Positions 45,421-55,234 of a DNA stretch of 64,000 nt are shown here, in pieces. Position 1 is the stretch's first letter, and each line of letters begins with the position of its first letter. The position numbers were made by a program, and so were the translations under genes. The notes below the pieces were generated by a model. That model worked only from the letters and a program-made list of their open reading frames with translations, was not told where the DNA came from and searched no databases. Source of the stretch: Ruegeria meonggei (lineage in GTDB: Bacteria; Pseudomonadota; Alphaproteobacteria; Rhodobacterales; Rhodobacteraceae); contig NZ_FWFP01000007.1 in the NCBI RefSeq assembly GCF_900172215.1, positions 186,001 through 250,000 of the forward strand. Direction: 5' to 3'.

Positions 45421-46107
45421 ATGACCGGACTGCCCTCAACATCCTCTTACCGCGCATCAATCAGCTATGGCTGGGTAGGGCGTGTTGCGCACCAGGCAGG
45501 CCTGATCGTCATGGGCGCATTGCACCCCCGGCGCACTGAGACCAAGCAACTGGACAGCGGCACCCTGATCCTGCTGGGCGCGGGGTCTGCGTTCTGGCCG
45601 GTGTTGAAAGCCTCGCCAGAATGGCAAGGCCCCAATCCTGTAGACCGGTGGTCGGCGCGCGTCATTGGACAAATGGCGGTGGATCTGGGGGCCAATGCCT
45701 ATTTCCCTTTTGGCGGCCCGCCCTACACGCCCTTCATTGACTGGGCACTGAAATCCGGCCGCACCTTCAGCAGTCCGGTGGGAGCGCTGGTGCACGATAC
45801 GGTGGGCATGATGATCTCATACCGTGGGGCGCTGCATTTTTCCAAAGAGCTTGAAATCCCCATCGCAACCGGCCCATCGCCCTGCATCACCTGTGACGCC
45901 CCCTGCACGCGCACCTGCCCGGTCGGTGCCCTAAACACCCACAGCTTCTATGACGTTGAGGCCTGCCAAGGGCATCTGAATACAACAGAAGGGCAAACCT
46001 GCATGACAGGCGGTTGCCTTGCGCGACTGTCGTGTCCGCTCAGCGCTGGCGCAGGGCGGGACCCGGGTCAATCTGCCCACCACATGAGAGCCTTTCACCC
46101 AACATGA
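45421..46107 (+). CDS. 4Fe-4S ferredoxin-like protein, QueG-related
   Basis: 228-residue protein with a single clear cluster-binding sequence CITCDAPCTRTCPVGAL (about residues 158-174) and a second loose cysteine group (CQGHLN...CMTGGCLARLSCPLS). The rest resembles the region before the clusters in epoxyqueuosine reductase-like proteins but lacks the B12 domain. GGAGGAG precedes the start. Overlaps sixA by 4 bp. Redox function likely; substrate unknown. Confidence 0.65.
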   Translation: MTGLPSTSSYRASISYGWVGRVAHQAGLIVMGALHPRRTETKQLDSGTLILLGAGSAFWPVLKASPEWQGPNPVDRWSARVIGQMAVDLGANAYFPFGGPPYTPFIDWALKSGRTFSSPVGALVHDTVGMMISYRGALHFSKELEIPIATGPSPCITCDAPCTRTCPVGALNTHSFYDVEACQGHLNTTEGQTCMTGGCLARLSCPLSAGAGRDPGQSAHHMRAFHPT

Positions 46108-46601
46108 CCCGCACGCTGATCCTGACCCGTCACGCAAAATCCAGCTGGGACAGCGCTGCAACCGGCGATCACGACCGGCCATTGAACAAACGCGGCCGCA
46201 AATCAGCTCCGGCGATTGCGGCCTGGCTGCGAAAGAACGGCTGGCTGCCGGATGAGGTGCTAAGCTCTAGCTCCACGCGCACCCGAGAAACATGGGACCG
46301 GATGGATTTGACGGCAGAAAAACAGTGCTTTCACCGAAATCTCTATCTGGCCGAGCCCGAGGACATGCTGATTGAACTGTCCGGTGCGGCAGGACAATCT
46401 GTTCTGATGCTAGGCCACAATCCCGGCATCGCTGAATTCGCCAACCGCATCGTCCGGCAGCCTCCGGCTCACGCCCGGTTCCACGACTACCCCACCTGCG
46501 CGGCTACAGTGGTCCGGTTCGACATTGACGTTTGGGCAGATATCCAGTGGCGCAGCGGCACGGTTCTGGGTTTTGTTATACCGCGCGAGCTTGTGGAATA
46601 G
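46104..46601 (+). CDS. sixA: SixA-like histidine phosphatase
   Basis: 165-residue phosphatase of the histidine phosphatase superfamily. The RHAKSS motif (TLILTRHAKSSW, about 4-15) holds the catalytic His, and LGHNPGIAEF supplies the second. Length matches SixA, which dephosphorylates histidine phosphotransfer domains. ATG 46104 overlaps the upstream stop; the longer frame from 46014 is not conserved. The gene ends at TAG, followed by a bidirectional terminator. Confidence 0.85.
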   Translation: MTRTLILTRHAKSSWDSAATGDHDRPLNKRGRKSAPAIAAWLRKNGWLPDEVLSSSSTRTRETWDRMDLTAEKQCFHRNLYLAEPEDMLIELSGAAGQSVLMLGHNPGIAEFANRIVRQPPAHARFHDYPTCAATVVRFDIDVWADIQWRSGTVLGFVIPRELVE

Positions 46602-46603
46602 AA

Positions 46604-46634
46604 AAAGGCGAGGCCAAAGCCCCGCCTTTCTTTT
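46604..46634. terminator. Bidirectional intrinsic terminator between sixA and bztD
   Basis: AAAGGCG-A-GGC pairs with GCC-C-CGCCTTT, loop CAAA, flanked by A run on one side and TCTTTT on the other. It sits between convergent sixA and bztD. Confidence 0.8.
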
Positions 46635-46650
46635 GAGTTTTTAACCGGGA

Positions 46651-47442
46651 TCAGTGGCCCAAAATCTGGCTGAGGAACAGCTTGGTCCGCTCGCTTTGCG
46701 GGTTGTTGAAGAACTCTTCGGGTTCGTTCTGTTCCACGATCTGACCGGCATCCATAAAGATCACGCGGTTGGCGACCTGACGGGCAAAACCCATCTCGTG
46801 GGTCACACACAGCATGGTCATGCCTTCTTCGGCCAGCTCGATCATGGTGTCGAGCACCTCTTTGATCATCTCGGGGTCCAGCGCCGATGTCGGTTCATCG
46901 AACAACATGATCCGCGGCATCATGCAGAGCGAGCGGGCAATCGCCACACGCTGCTGCTGACCACCCGAAAGCTGGCCGGGGTATTTGTCGGCCTGCTCGG
47001 GGATCTTGACCTTTTCCAAGAAGTGCATCGCACGCTCTTCCGCCTCTTTCTTGGGCGTCTTGCGCACCCAGATCGGGGCCAGCGTGCAGTTTTCCAGAAT
47101 GGTCAAATGCGGGAACAGGTTGAAGTGCTGGAACACCATGCCAACCTCGGACCGGATCTTGTCGATGTTCTTGAGGTCATTCGACAGCTCGGTCCCATCC
47201 ACCATGATCGTGCCCTGCTGGTGTTCCTCCAGCGCGTTCAGGCAGCGGATCAGGGTGGACTTGCCCGACCCTGACGGGCCCGCGATCACGATCCGCTCGC
47301 CCTGATTGACGGTCAGATTGATGTCGCGCAGCACATGGAATGACCCGTACCACTTGTTCATGTTGTTGATTTCGATGGCGACCTCGTCGCTCACCTGCAT
47401 CTTGGATCGGTCGATTTCGCGTTCAATTGCAAGTTCAGACAT
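46651..47442 (-). CDS. bztD: Glutamate/aspartate ABC transporter ATP-binding protein BztD
   Basis: 263-residue ABC ATPase of the polar amino acid (PAAT) family. Walker [10 protein letters not shown], signature LSGGQQQRV and Walker [14 protein letters not shown] are intact. With BztB and BztC it forms the importer for glutamate, glutamine, aspartate and asparagine described in Rhodobacter capsulatus. Last gene of the bztABCD operon; starts 12 bp after bztC. Confidence 0.93.
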   Translation of the reverse strand: MSELAIEREIDRSKMQVSDEVAIEINNMNKWYGSFHVLRDINLTVNQGERIVIAGPSGSGKSTLIRCLNALEEHQQGTIMVDGTELSNDLKNIDKIRSEVGMVFQHFNLFPHLTILENCTLAPIWVRKTPKKEAEERAMHFLEKVKIPEQADKYPGQLSGGQQQRVAIARSLCMMPRIMLFDEPTSALDPEMIKEVLDTMIELAEEGMTMLCVTHEMGFARQVANRVIFMDAGQIVEQNEPEEFFNNPQSERTKLFLSQILGH

Positions 47443-47454
47443 ATGTTGAACTCC

Positions 47455-48759
47455 TTAACGGTGGCCAGTCTGAAGCTTGCGCTCCAGATACATGGAATAA
47501 CGGGACATGGAGAAGCAGACGACGAAGAACAACGCGCCAATGAAGGCGAACAATTCCCAGTAGATGCCATTCCATGCGGTATCGGCGCGGATCGCGTTGG
47601 CTAGGCCAAGCACGTCGAACAGCCCGATGATCGACACCAGAACCGTATCCTTGAAGATCCCGATGAATGTGCTCACGATGCCCGGAATTGAGATTTTCAG
47701 GGCCTGCGGCATGATGATCAGTCGCTGAGCTTGCCAGTAGTTCAGGCCCAAACTGTCGGCCCCTTCATACTGACCCCGTGGCAGAGCAGCCAAACCACCC
47801 CGGATCACCTCGGCCATATAGGCAGCCGAGAACAGGGTCATCATAATCATCACCCGCAGGATGATGTCAAAGTTGGTACCCGGTGGCAGGAACAGGTTCA
47901 GCAGCAGCGACGCCACAAACAACAGGGTGATCAGCGGCACGCCACGAATGAACTCGATAAAGCCCACGCACATGTATTTGACGATCAGCAAGTCGGACTG
48001 ACGGCCCAGCGCCAAAACGATGCCGATTGGCAGCGAGACACCGATGGCTACAACGCCCAGCAGGATCGCCAACATGAAGCCGCCGAACTGGCGGCTTTGT
48101 ACAGCCTCGATGCCTATCGGCAAGATGGAGTCCATCGCGCCTGTGAAGTAACCCGACAGAACCAACCACCAGATCACCGCAGCCACGACTGCACCGATCA
48201 TCCCGATCAACTCACTCAGTTGTTTGCTGAGGACGCTGTAGACGCCCCAAGCGACGACAAATCCAAGCGCGGCTGAGATTGGGCCCCAAATGGTGCCACC
48301 CCACATCAGGAACGGCATCAGGAACGGGTAGATCGCACTGAAGATCAGCAGCTTGCTCGGCACGCGATCCGAATACAGAACCGGCGCCAGCGCAACCAGC
48401 AACAGAACAAGCGACAGAATCGGGCGCCAGTACAGATGGCTTGGGTAGAAGCCGAACAGCAGCTGCAGCCAGCGGTCGTTGATGACGGCCCAGCAAGCAT
48501 GACCATGGGTAGACCCCCAGGTCGCCATCATGATCTCACGACACTCTGTCAGTGAATTAGCGTTCCAAACGGATTGGAACGTCCATGGCAGAACACCCGA
48601 CAGCACGTAGTAGATCGCATACAGCGAAACCAGCGTCAGGATCGAGTTGAACCAGCCAGAAAACAGGTTGTGCTTGACCCAACCGATCACACCAACTTCG
48701 GATGCGGGCGGAGCTTGCTCCGGCAACATCTCAGTGCGGACAAATGAAACATCACTCAT
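47455..48759 (-). CDS. bztC: Amino acid ABC transporter permease BztC
   Basis: 434-residue inner-membrane permease with about eight helices. The C-terminal half has the permease EAA-type loop (EVIRGGLAALPRGQYEGADS) and IPLITLLFV-like hydrophobic stretches; the N-terminal half with extra helices and a cysteine-containing periplasmic loop is the extended form typical of the Bzt/AapM subunits. One bp separates it from bztB. Pairs with BztB in the membrane. Confidence 0.92.
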   Translation of the reverse strand: MSDVSFVRTEMLPEQAPPASEVGVIGWVKHNLFSGWFNSILTLVSLYAIYYVLSGVLPWTFQSVWNANSLTECREIMMATWGSTHGHACWAVINDRWLQLLFGFYPSHLYWRPILSLVLLLVALAPVLYSDRVPSKLLIFSAIYPFLMPFLMWGGTIWGPISAALGFVVAWGVYSVLSKQLSELIGMIGAVVAAVIWWLVLSGYFTGAMDSILPIGIEAVQSRQFGGFMLAILLGVVAIGVSLPIGIVLALGRQSDLLIVKYMCVGFIEFIRGVPLITLLFVASLLLNLFLPPGTNFDIILRVMIMMTLFSAAYMAEVIRGGLAALPRGQYEGADSLGLNYWQAQRLIIMPQALKISIPGIVSTFIGIFKDTVLVSIIGLFDVLGLANAIRADTAWNGIYWELFAFIGALFFVVCFSMSRYSMYLERKLQTGHR

Positions 48760-48760
48760 A

Positions 48761-50029
48761 TTACCGCTCCACCAGTTTGACGCTATTGTTGTACCAGTTC
48801 ATCACACCTGAAATGCTCAGAGAGATGGCCAGATAGACCAGCATCAGCAGCAGAACGCATTCCAGCTCTCGCCCGGTCTGGTTCATAGTGATGCCACCCA
48901 ACGTACCCGTGATATCCATATACCCCACCGCGATTGCCAGCGATGAGTTCTTGGTCAGGTTCAGATAGTTTGAGATCATCGGCGGAATGATTACCCGCAG
49001 CGCCTGCGGCAGGATTACCAGTCGCATGGTCCGACCAGAACGTAACCCAAGTGCAGATGCCGCCTCGGTCTGGCCTTTGGAAATGGCCAGAATACCAGCG
49101 CGTACGATCTCAGCGATAAATGCTGCAGTGTACAGCGACAAAGCCAGCCACAACGCGATCAGCGAGTTGCGCATATGGGTGCCGCCCTTGAAATTAAACC
49201 CTTTCAGTTCGGGATACCCAAGATGCAATCCAAGTGCCGTCATCAGGACAATCATAGGGACAAACAAAATGCCCAACTGGATATACCAGATGGTTGGGCG
49301 ATCACCGGTTGCCTCTTGCTTGGCTGCGGCATTGGCAGAAACTTTGCGCATCGCAAAAATGCTGCCTCCCAACACGATCAAGAACGCAAGCAAATCCAAA
49401 GATACGTCAAACCGAATGCTCGACGCACCAAAAAAATGGATGTCGCCGAGGCTCCGGGTAAACAGGAATTCCGGGATGTAGACACCGCGGTTGGTCACAG
49501 CAACTGAGTTGAACAAGTCCATCGTTGCTGTCGGGTTTTCACCTCGGAACGCATTTGGTGCGGGCAGGCCTTCGATCAGGATGGCCATGGCCAATACGAT
49601 CCAAAGCAAAACAGGTACATTGCGGAACATCTCGACGTAAACAGTCATGATCCGCGCAATTAGCCAGTTGTTGGACAGGCGCAGAACGCCTACGAAAACA
49701 CCAACTATCGTGGCAGTGATACATCCCAGAACAGCAACAACCAATGTATTCAGCAACCCGATAAAGGCTGCGCGTAAATGGCTATCGCGCGAGCTGTACT
49801 CCAGCAGACGCTGGTTGATGTCGTAGCTTGCAGGTTCTCCGAAAAAGCCGAATTCAACGGGTTTCCCGAGCGCTTCAAGGTTTTGAATAGTATTCGAAAT
49901 GATCCAAGCTGCCAAAAGCATGAAACCGAACAGAGCGATTACTTGTATCGTCGCAGATCGGTACCGCGTGTCATAAAGGAGCATGGACAGCCGGAACTGC
50001 TCCTTCGGCGGGTCAGTGAGAGTCGTCAT
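48761..50029 (-). CDS. bztB: Amino acid ABC transporter permease BztB
   Basis: 422-residue permease, extended like BztC. Recognisable are the first helix IQVIALFGFMLLAAWII (about residues 27-43), a large periplasmic segment (about 165-240) and the permease coupling loop FIAEIVRAGILAISKGQTEA near residue 303-322. The gene follows bztA across a hairpin at 50115-50147. Confidence 0.92.
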   Translation of the reverse strand: MTTLTDPPKEQFRLSMLLYDTRYRSATIQVIALFGFMLLAAWIISNTIQNLEALGKPVEFGFFGEPASYDINQRLLEYSSRDSHLRAAFIGLLNTLVVAVLGCITATIVGVFVGVLRLSNNWLIARIMTVYVEMFRNVPVLLWIVLAMAILIEGLPAPNAFRGENPTATMDLFNSVAVTNRGVYIPEFLFTRSLGDIHFFGASSIRFDVSLDLLAFLIVLGGSIFAMRKVSANAAAKQEATGDRPTIWYIQLGILFVPMIVLMTALGLHLGYPELKGFNFKGGTHMRNSLIALWLALSLYTAAFIAEIVRAGILAISKGQTEAASALGLRSGRTMRLVILPQALRVIIPPMISNYLNLTKNSSLAIAVGYMDITGTLGGITMNQTGRELECVLLLMLVYLAISLSISGVMNWYNNSVKLVER

Positions 50030-50114
50030 GACCTATGTATATCCCCGTGCATCCCGTTTTTACCGGCAGAGTTGGTCTCCGCTCAGGTCTATGCGGGCGT
50101 GTTTCTTATTGATG

Positions 50115-50147
50115 AAAAAAGGGCGCAGGTTGCCCTGCGCCCTTTTT
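50115..50147 (-). terminator. Terminator-like hairpin between bztA and bztB
   Basis: AAAAAGGGCGCAGG pairs with CCTGCGCCCTTTTT (one short loop), giving a strong GC stem followed on the minus strand by a run of T. It lies 10 bp after bztA and 85 bp before bztB. Such intercistronic hairpins usually let only part of the transcripts continue, so that the binding protein is made in excess over the permeases. Confidence 0.75.
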
Positions 50148-50157
50148 CGTAGGCTTT

Positions 50158-51174
50158 TTAACGGAATGGCGGCGAGTACAGCAGGCCGCCATCGGTCCAC
50201 TGCGCGTTCAGGCCGCGTGCTAGACCGATCGGAGTTTCCTCACCGATGTTCTGCGCGAACACTTCGCCATAGTTACCACCCGCTTTGATTGCGCGCATGG
50301 CCCACTGTGCGTCCAGGCCCAGCATCTCACCCAGAGTGCCTTCGCTGCCCAGCAGACGGTTCACTTCGGGGTTGTCTGTGCCAGCCGACATCTCATCGAT
50401 GTTGGCCGAGGTCACGCCCAGCTCTTCAGCCGAGACCATCGCATTCAAAGTCCAGCGTACTACGTCGCCCCACTCGTGGTCACCGTGGCGAACCAGCGGG
50501 CCCAGCGGCTCTTTCGAGATAATCTCGGGCAGCAGAACGTGGTCACCGGGGTTTTCGAACGTGGCACGTGTTGCGGCCAGGCCCGATGCGTCGGTGGTGT
50601 AGACGTCACATGCACCAGCCAGATACTGCTGCTGCGCTTCGGCGTTGGTTTCGATCGGAACCGGCTCATAGCTGATGTTGTTCGAGCGGAAGAAATCCGC
50701 CAGGTTCAGCTCGGTTGTGGTGCCGGTCTGGATGCAGACAGTTGCGCCGTCCAGTTCCTTGGCCGAGCTGACGCCCAGTGCCTTAGGAACCATAAAGCCC
50801 TGACCGTCATAGTAGTTCACACCAACGAATTCGAACTTCAGGTCGACATCGCGGCTGAAAGTCCAGGTTGTGTTACGGGCCAACATGTCGATCTCACCCG
50901 AAGCCAGCGCGGTAAAGCGTGTCTTACCGGTGGTTGGAACGAATTCAACAGCGCTTGCGTCACCCAGAACAGCGGCGGCAACGGCACGGCATACCGCCAC
51001 GTCAAAGCCTTTCCATTCGCCATTCGCGTCAGGCGCAGCAAAACCAACCAGACCGGTGGTCACACCGCAGTTCAGCTTACCGCGGGCTTTGACGTCGTCC
51101 ACGGTTCCCGCCATGGCTGCGCCCGCTGCCAGACCGGCAATTGTGGCCGCGCCCAAGATTACGGATTTTTTCAT
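50158..51174 (-). CDS. bztA: Amino acid-binding periplasmic protein BztA
   Basis: 338-residue binding protein with a signal peptide (MKKSVILGAATIAGLAAGAA, cleavage near AMA). The mature part has DVKARGKLNCGVTTGLVGFA and FDVAVCRAVAAAVLGD typical of PAAT receptors. It binds acidic amino acids and amides for the BztBCD permease. A strong AGGAAGAGG site lies just upstream. The 209-bp region 51175-51383 before it holds the operon promoter; no gene seen there. Confidence 0.93.
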   Translation of the reverse strand: MKKSVILGAATIAGLAAGAAMAGTVDDVKARGKLNCGVTTGLVGFAAPDANGEWKGFDVAVCRAVAAAVLGDASAVEFVPTTGKTRFTALASGEIDMLARNTTWTFSRDVDLKFEFVGVNYYDGQGFMVPKALGVSSAKELDGATVCIQTGTTTELNLADFFRSNNISYEPVPIETNAEAQQQYLAGACDVYTTDASGLAATRATFENPGDHVLLPEIISKEPLGPLVRHGDHEWGDVVRWTLNAMVSAEELGVTSANIDEMSAGTDNPEVNRLLGSEGTLGEMLGLDAQWAMRAIKAGGNYGEVFAQNIGEETPIGLARGLNAQWTDGGLLYSPPFR

Positions 51175-51383
51175 TTTTACCTCTTCCTGATTGTCCGCCC
51201 CGGACTTGGGACGGTTCCGTCCGGCACCTTTGGTACCAGAAAGGTTTCCCCAAAGGTGTTCTCCCCTTTAGTGGGCATGAGTTTGGTCGCATTCATAAAC
51301 AAACGTCAAGGGTCGGATCAGGGAAATCGATGAGTCAATTCGGACTTGGATAGCTTAGCGTTCGAAATTCAGGCCAACTAGGA

Positions 51384-52091
51384 TCAAACCGAGATATCAA
51401 AGAACCTTTTGGCATGCAGGAAGGCCGCTTTCTTGTTTTCAGCCAGTGCATGGGCCTCGTCATCGTGGCCCCATTGTTCGATCTGCCAAAGCTCATCCAA
51501 CCTGGAAATGGACCAAATTTCTTCTGCCGGGCGCCAGTTTTCTGCTGCGGCAAACCCGAGGACGAGCGAGCCCGAAAGGCTGACCAGATCGTGGAAGGCG
51601 GCGAGCTGAAAATCACTTAATCCATGAACACGCTGCCGGAGGGCGGTCAGCGATGCCTCGGGCTGCGGCTGGTGCAAAACTCCGGCTACAGGCAGCAACC
51701 GTGCGGACAATGTATCAGCGGCCCAATCCAGCGCCGGGTCCCATTGTGCGGCCTGACGGTGCTGCAACTCTTGCGGGTGCGTCGCCCGATAGCACAACAA
51801 ATCCGAATCACCATAGTCGGCGAGCATATCTGCCACTTCGGCATGTTGGTGATGAACCTTGTCCAAAGATGCATTTGCCGAGCGTGTGAACGGCATCGAA
51901 GTCGGGTCGACCTCTTTCTCCTGCGCGTCCCATTCTGCAGCGACCTCCTGGGCCATGGCACGTGTCGGCAGAACCAGGGCGGCTTTGGCCGGAGTCTTTA
52001 CCCGGCGGCCGTCCAGTTCGATGGTGTATCCGCCGCCCGTTTCGACCACGGCACTTTCGGTCCAGAATCGCTTTGGCTTCAAATCGCTCAT
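51384..52091 (-). CDS. ATP12-like F1-ATPase assembly chaperone
   Basis: 235-residue protein of the ATP12 family, which in mitochondria and alphaproteobacteria helps assemble the F1 alpha subunit. Recognisable blocks are FWTESAVVETGGGYTIELDG (about 9-28), the LPTRAMAQEVAAEWDAQEKE helix, and DLLCYRATHPQELQHRQAAQWDP in the middle. ATG 52091 starts the conserved part; the longer frame to 52151 overlaps the HAD gene. Nothing nearby belongs to the F1 operon, but the family is broadly conserved in this clade. Confidence 0.82.
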   Translation of the reverse strand: MSDLKPKRFWTESAVVETGGGYTIELDGRRVKTPAKAALVLPTRAMAQEVAAEWDAQEKEVDPTSMPFTRSANASLDKVHHQHAEVADMLADYGDSDLLCYRATHPQELQHRQAAQWDPALDWAADTLSARLLPVAGVLHQPQPEASLTALRQRVHGLSDFQLAAFHDLVSLSGSLVLGFAAAENWRPAEEIWSISRLDELWQIEQWGHDDEAHALAENKKAAFLHAKRFFDISV

Positions 52092-52095
52092 GGTG

Positions 52096-52767
52096 TCAGG
52101 TCCAGATGTCGTCCAGCGCCTGCGGCAACTGATCAAAGGTTTCAATAACACGGGCAGCAGCGGTCAGAGCCGACCGGTCATGATAGCCCCAGGCCACGCC
52201 AATGCCGACCACGCCAGCGGCTTTGGCCATATCCATATCAAACCGAGTATCGCCGATCATGGCGGTCGCCGCGGCATCCACACCGGTTTCCGCCCGCGCA
52301 GTATCAATCATCGACGGGTGCGGTTTTGACGGGTGATGATCTGCAACCTGCCGGGTTACGAAGTATCGCTCCAGCTCATGTGCTTCGATCAGTGCATCCA
52401 ACCCACGCTGTGATTTGCCCGTGGCGACCCCCAGCAAAACTTCGGGGACTGCATGAAGCGCTTCGATGACCTGACGTGCACCGGGATATAGCGGAGAGCT
52501 GGCCGCCCCCTGTTCCAGACGATGGGCATGATAGGCATCCTTGTACCCTTCGACCAGACGATGCTGATCCGCAGCCGAATGCTGGGACGCAAGCTGCGCC
52601 ATCGCGTTGGGCAAGGACAGGCCCACAATGCACAGGATCGCCTGCCGATCCGGCACCGGCAAGGCCAGCGCATCGAAACTGGCAGTCATGGCCGCAACGA
52701 TACTGCCCTGACTGTCAACCAGGGTTCCGTCGACATCGAACAGCACCAAACGCAGCGGTGCGCTCAT
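52096..52767 (-). CDS. HAD-superfamily phosphatase (phosphoglycolate phosphatase-like)
   Basis: 223-residue HAD hydrolase. The nucleophile motif LVLFDVDGTLVDSQ (residues 6-19) and the later GDTRFDMDMAKAAG loop are intact; a cap domain lies between them. Subfamily is Gph/pyrophosphatase-like and substrate cannot be fixed from sequence. It overlaps the pseudouridine synthase gene by 4 bp and precedes the ATP12 gene by 4 bp. Confidence 0.85.
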   Translation of the reverse strand: MSAPLRLVLFDVDGTLVDSQGSIVAAMTASFDALALPVPDRQAILCIVGLSLPNAMAQLASQHSAADQHRLVEGYKDAYHAHRLEQGAASSPLYPGARQVIEALHAVPEVLLGVATGKSQRGLDALIEAHELERYFVTRQVADHHPSKPHPSMIDTARAETGVDAAATAMIGDTRFDMDMAKAAGVVGIGVAWGYHDRSALTAAARVIETFDQLPQALDDIWT

Positions 52768-53807
52768 TGCAAGGCCTCAAACGGATCGCCTGCGGCCAGA
52801 TCCTCGGACCAGCCGAACGTGTCCCAGCTGCGCTCCATATGCTCCGGCAGCGGTGCGGTGACGGTGATCAGCTTTCGGGTCACCGGATGCCGGAACGAGG
52901 CCTGACGGGCATGCAGGTGCAGCTTTTTGCTGATGATCCCGCCCAGTTGTGCGCCCCAGCCGTCGCCCAGGTTTTCCTGCCCCGAGCCGCCGTATTTACC
53001 ATCCCCGATGATCGGGTGACCAATCGCCGCCATATGCGCCCGCAACTGATGCGTGCGCCCGGTGATTGGCTCCATCGCCACCCAGGCGGCACGTCCGGCC
53101 ACCCGATAAAGCGTGGCATAGAGCGTATGCGCCCGCTTGGCACCCGGTGTGTCATCGATTTCGTTCAGGTGAACGGCGATCATCTTTTCGCCCTCCCCCT
53201 GTTTGCCGTGACCTGGCGCTTTGACTAGCCCGGTCTTGATTTCACCAAGATACGGGGTCGGCACCCCGGCCACCAATGCCCAATAGATCTTGCGGGTATC
53301 GCGATGCCTGAACGCTGCTGTCAGCCCTTTGGCCGCCTCGCGTGTGCGCGCCATTAGCAAAACGCCCGAGGTGTCCTTGTCCAGTCGATGCACCAGACGG
53401 GGGTTTTCGTCATAACCAAACCGCAGTGCCTCGGACAAGCCGTCCACGTGGCGGGTCTGGCCACTGCCTCCCTGTACCGGCAACCCTTGAGGTTTGTTTA
53501 ACGCCAGCACGTGATCGTCTCGGTAGATCACGCAGGATTGCATCATCTTGGCATCCGCATCGGTGATCCGCAGTTTGACCTCGACCGGTTTGTGATCTGC
53601 ATCCGGCAGAGGCGGAACCCGCACAGCCTGCCCGACCTCAAGCCGGGTCGAGGCTTTGACCCGCCCGCCTTCAACACGCAGCTCACCCTTGCGGCACATC
53701 TTTTCAATGCGACCCTGGCTGACATGGGGAAACAGCCGGCGCAGCCAGCGATCCAGACGTTGGTCGCCGTCGCCCTCTTCCACGGTGATCATCTGTACGC
53801 CGCTCAT
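52764..53807 (-). CDS. RluC/RluD-type 23S rRNA pseudouridine synthase
   Basis: 347-residue enzyme. N-terminal S4 RNA-binding domain (DQRLDRWLRRLFPHVSQGRI, about 15-34) and the catalytic block HRLDKDTSGVLLMAR with the aspartate after RL. C-terminal GRTHQLRAHMAAIGHPIIGD confirms the family. ATG 53807 has GAGGAAA upstream; the longer frame to 53909 is not conserved. Translationally coupled to the downstream HAD gene. Confidence 0.9.
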   Translation of the reverse strand: MSGVQMITVEEGDGDQRLDRWLRRLFPHVSQGRIEKMCRKGELRVEGGRVKASTRLEVGQAVRVPPLPDADHKPVEVKLRITDADAKMMQSCVIYRDDHVLALNKPQGLPVQGGSGQTRHVDGLSEALRFGYDENPRLVHRLDKDTSGVLLMARTREAAKGLTAAFRHRDTRKIYWALVAGVPTPYLGEIKTGLVKAPGHGKQGEGEKMIAVHLNEIDDTPGAKRAHTLYATLYRVAGRAAWVAMEPITGRTHQLRAHMAAIGHPIIGDGKYGGSGQENLGDGWGAQLGGIISKKLHLHARQASFRHPVTRKLITVTAPLPEHMERSWDTFGWSEDLAAGDPFEALQ

Positions 53808-53916
53808 GCCGATTTCCTCTGCTTCGCGCAGAAACACTGCGCGGTTTGCCTGTTTGGTCGTGCCCAAGAAAACATGCGCGTCTGTGGCGCGCCAAGACCC
53901 AAGAGTCAAGCCAAGG

Positions 53917-55230
53917 CTAGTGCGGGCTCCGTTGCGCCCGCAACTTGGCGAAATACTCCAGCCGTTTTTTCAACTCACGCTCGAACCCACGTTCAACCGG
54001 CTGGTACAGTTCGGGCCGCTCCATCCCGTCCGGAAAGTAGTTCTGGCCGGAAAACCCGTCCTCGGCATCGTGGTCATAAGCATAGCCCTTGCCATAGCCC
54101 TGATCCTTCATCATTGAGGTCGGCGCATTCAGGATATGTTTGGGCGGCGGCGCGCTGCCCGATTGCTTGGCCAGACGCATCGCTGCCTTATAGCCCACAT
54201 AAGTTCCGTTCGATTTGGGGGCCAGCGCCAGATAGACCAGCGCCTGCGCAAGCGCCAGCTCCCCTTCGGGACTGCCCAGTCGTTCATAGGTTTCCCATGC
54301 ATGCAGACAGATCGACTGTGCCTGTGGATCAGCCAGACCAATGTCTTCCACGGCCATCCGGGTGATCCGACGCGCCAGAAACCGAGGGTCCTCTCCCCCG
54401 GTCAGCATCCGCGCGAACCAGTACAGCGCGGCATCCGGGTCTGAACCGCGCACCGATTTGTGCAGGGCCGAGATCAGGTTGTAATGCTCTTCGCCGGATT
54501 TGTCATATTTCGCCGCCCTGCGCATCAGCCGGGTCGACAGTGCGTCGGGGTCCAAGGGCGCATCGACCTTCCATGCCGCAACCTGTTCGATCAGGTTCAA
54601 AAGCGCACGCCCGTCACCATCCGCCATCTCGTGCAGCGCGTCCCGGGCGGGACCAGTTAGCGGCAGAGCGCGGTCCAGTTCTTTCTCAGCGCGTTGGGTT
54701 AATCGCTCCAGATCAGCCAGGCTAAGCCGTTCCAGAACCAGCACCTGCGCCCGACTGAGCACAGCGGCGTTCAATTCAAAGGACGGATTCTCGGTCGTGG
54801 CCCCGACCAGCAGGATTGTCCCGTCCTCCATATGGGGCAGAAACCCATCCTGCTGCGCTTTGTTAAAGCGATGGACCTCATCAACAAACAGCAGCGTTCC
54901 CTGCCCGTTCTGGCGCCGGATCTTCGCAGCCTCGAACACTTTCTTCAGGTCGGGGACACCGGTGAAAATCGCGCTGATCTGAACGAAATGCAGATCGGTC
55001 TCTTGCGCCAGCAAACGTGCGATAGTGGTTTTACCGACGCCCGGCGGCCCCCAGAACACCAGACTGGACAGGCTGCCTGAGGCCAGCATGACGCCCAACG
55101 GTGCCTCAGGGCCCAGCACCCGTTCCTGCCCGATCACCTCGGCCAGCGTTTGCGGTCGCAACCGATCCGCCAGCGGGCGATGCGCGGGCAGTGCGGGCTC
55201 GGACGCCCCGGTATCGAACAGGTCGCTCAC
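53917..55230 (-). CDS. rarA: Replication-associated recombination protein RarA (MgsA)
   Basis: 437-residue AAA+ ATPase acting at stalled replication forks. Walker A GPPGVGKT (61-68), Walker B LLFVDEVHRF (about 117-126), sensor region ATTENPSFEL, and a C-terminal tetramerisation domain. The GTG at 55230 is the likely start because it lies 4 bp after the Deg protease stop; a longer frame to 55284 would overlap that gene by 50 bp. Confidence 0.9.
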   Translation of the reverse strand: MSDLFDTGASEPALPAHRPLADRLRPQTLAEVIGQERVLGPEAPLGVMLASGSLSSLVFWGPPGVGKTTIARLLAQETDLHFVQISAIFTGVPDLKKVFEAAKIRRQNGQGTLLFVDEVHRFNKAQQDGFLPHMEDGTILLVGATTENPSFELNAAVLSRAQVLVLERLSLADLERLTQRAEKELDRALPLTGPARDALHEMADGDGRALLNLIEQVAAWKVDAPLDPDALSTRLMRRAAKYDKSGEEHYNLISALHKSVRGSDPDAALYWFARMLTGGEDPRFLARRITRMAVEDIGLADPQAQSICLHAWETYERLGSPEGELALAQALVYLALAPKSNGTYVGYKAAMRLAKQSGSAPPPKHILNAPTSMMKDQGYGKGYAYDHDAEDGFSGQNYFPDGMERPELYQPVERGFERELKKRLEYFAKLRAQRSPH

Positions 55231-55234
55231 GCGG

